DNA of 8,004 nt from NCBI GenBank assembly GCA_027063545.1, contig JAMORN010000127.1, forward strand, positions 1 through 8,004, written 5' to 3'. The notes under the pieces are model-generated. The model was not told the origin of the DNA and searched no databases. It worked only from the letters and a program-made list of their open reading frames with translations. This DNA comes from JAMORN01 sp027063545 [NCBI: bacterium] (GTDB lineage Bacteria; JAMORN01). Both the position numbers and the translations under genes were made by a program. Positions 7,575 through 8,004 of this stretch are shown here, piece after piece (the stretch's first letter is position 1; each line of letters opens with the position of its first letter).

Positions 7575-8004
7575 GATTTTCTTCCTTTAAATCCAACAAT
7601 ATATCTAGAAGGCTCTATATCATAAAAATTGTTTTCCTTAAACCAATTATAAACCTCATCAACAAAGTGTCTATGGGCATATTTGGGAGAGTACATATCA
7701 AAGGTGCTTAATGCTCTTTCTAAAAATGATTTATCCATACCAATAGGAAGCCTATTCCTTAATCCATCACCTATTATAGGTATTCTATAAATATAATAAA
7801 GAAAACCTGCTGCTATTATTGATAGATAAAAAAGAAGTTTTGGAGGTATTTTTGAGGTTATTTTCTCTCTTATAAAATCAAGATTCTTTGTTTTTCTGCT
7901 CCAGTAATTTCCATAAACCCAGATAGAGACAATTCCATCTTTCTTTACCAAAGGAATTATTTTTTTGAAAGCCTCATAGGTGTTTGGGGTGTGGTGTAAA
8001 ACTC
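7571..8004 (-). CDS. Class I SAM-dependent methyltransferase, C-terminal part, 5' end outside window
   Basis: C-terminal 143 residues of a SAM-dependent methyltransferase; the SAM-binding Gly-rich motif lies beyond the right edge. The frame stays open from the TTG at 7951 to the edge and reads VLHHTPNTYEAFKKIIP there. This is the post-motif segment of the type 11/12 methyltransferase fold ('gvLhHtpdp..af..l...lkpgG'), continuing into VKKDGIVSIWVYG. So TTG is internal, not the start. The rest fits a common subgroup: a hydrophobic insert (LLFYLSIIAAGFLYYIY), then STFDMYSPKYAHRH, EVYNWFKENNFYDIE and a terminal VGFKGRK. Such enzymes often sit in gene clusters for surface polysaccharides, which suits the adjacent glycosyltransferase, but the substrate is unknown and the two genes face each other. 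Stop codons of the pair overlap in TTAA. Confidence 0.85.
   Translation of the reverse strand, partial: VLHHTPNTYEAFKKIIPLVKKDGIVSIWVYGNYWSRKTKNLDFIREKITSKIPPKLLFYLSIIAAGFLYYIYRIPIIGDGLRNRLPIGMDKSFLERALSTFDMYSPKYAHRHFVDEVYNWFKENNFYDIEPSRYIVGFKGRKS

Noticed and set aside
7949-7951. TTG as start codon of the last minus-strand gene
   Set aside because: The frame continues to the edge as VLHHTPN..., a methyltransferase motif, so TTG encodes an internal Leu.
1-8004. Defence system, mobile element, CRISPR array or RNA gene
   Set aside because: No nuclease, transposase, recombinase or toxin-antitoxin signature, no regularly spaced repeats, and only 118 bp of non-coding DNA.

Overview
The window is strongly A+T-rich, roughly three quarters A+T by eye, and almost entirely coding. 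It holds six protein genes, two of them cut by the window edges. The only non-coding stretches are 88 bp (5246-5333) and 30 bp (6069-6098). I see no RNA gene, mobile element, CRISPR array or integration signature. The source looks like a bacterium with an outer membrane: one protein ends in an apparent outer-membrane beta-barrel, and another ends in a FlgD/sorting-type C-terminal domain. Strong A+T bias, Lys/Ile/Asn/Tyr-rich proteins and secreted peptidases with beta-propellers would suit a poorly cultured low-GC lineage such as candidate phylum WOR-3 or a relative. That placement is inference and cannot be settled from this sequence.

Region 1-4592 (plus strand) is a two-gene operon for the cell surface. 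First comes the C-terminal part of an M6 (immune inhibitor A-like) metalloprotease, whose zinc site lies upstream of the window. One base after its stop codon begins a 994-residue protein with a signal peptide, a gluzincin-type peptidase domain (HEFTH plus a downstream Glu), a TolB-like beta-propeller and a probable outer-membrane beta-barrel. Together they suggest proteolysis at or outside the outer membrane.

Region 4589-6068 (minus strand) holds an rRNA pseudouridine synthase of the RsuA/RluB family and, downstream of it, an unrecognised single-pass membrane protein. The latter has a plausible promoter of its own in the 88-bp gap.

Region 6099-8004 holds a GT39/ArnT-like membrane glycosyltransferase (plus strand) facing the C-terminal part of a class I SAM-dependent methyltransferase (minus strand, cut by the right edge). 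Both could act in surface glycan or lipid synthesis, but they are on opposite strands and not co-transcribed.

The genome layout is unusually tight. Both convergent gene pairs share a TTAA in which the two stop codons overlap. The divergent pair rluB/GT39 is separated by only 30 bp, with no Shine-Dalgarno on either side, which suggests leaderless transcripts. I do not see a recognisable new defence or mobile system. The most distinctive objects are the peptidase-propeller-barrel protein and its pairing with the M6 protease.
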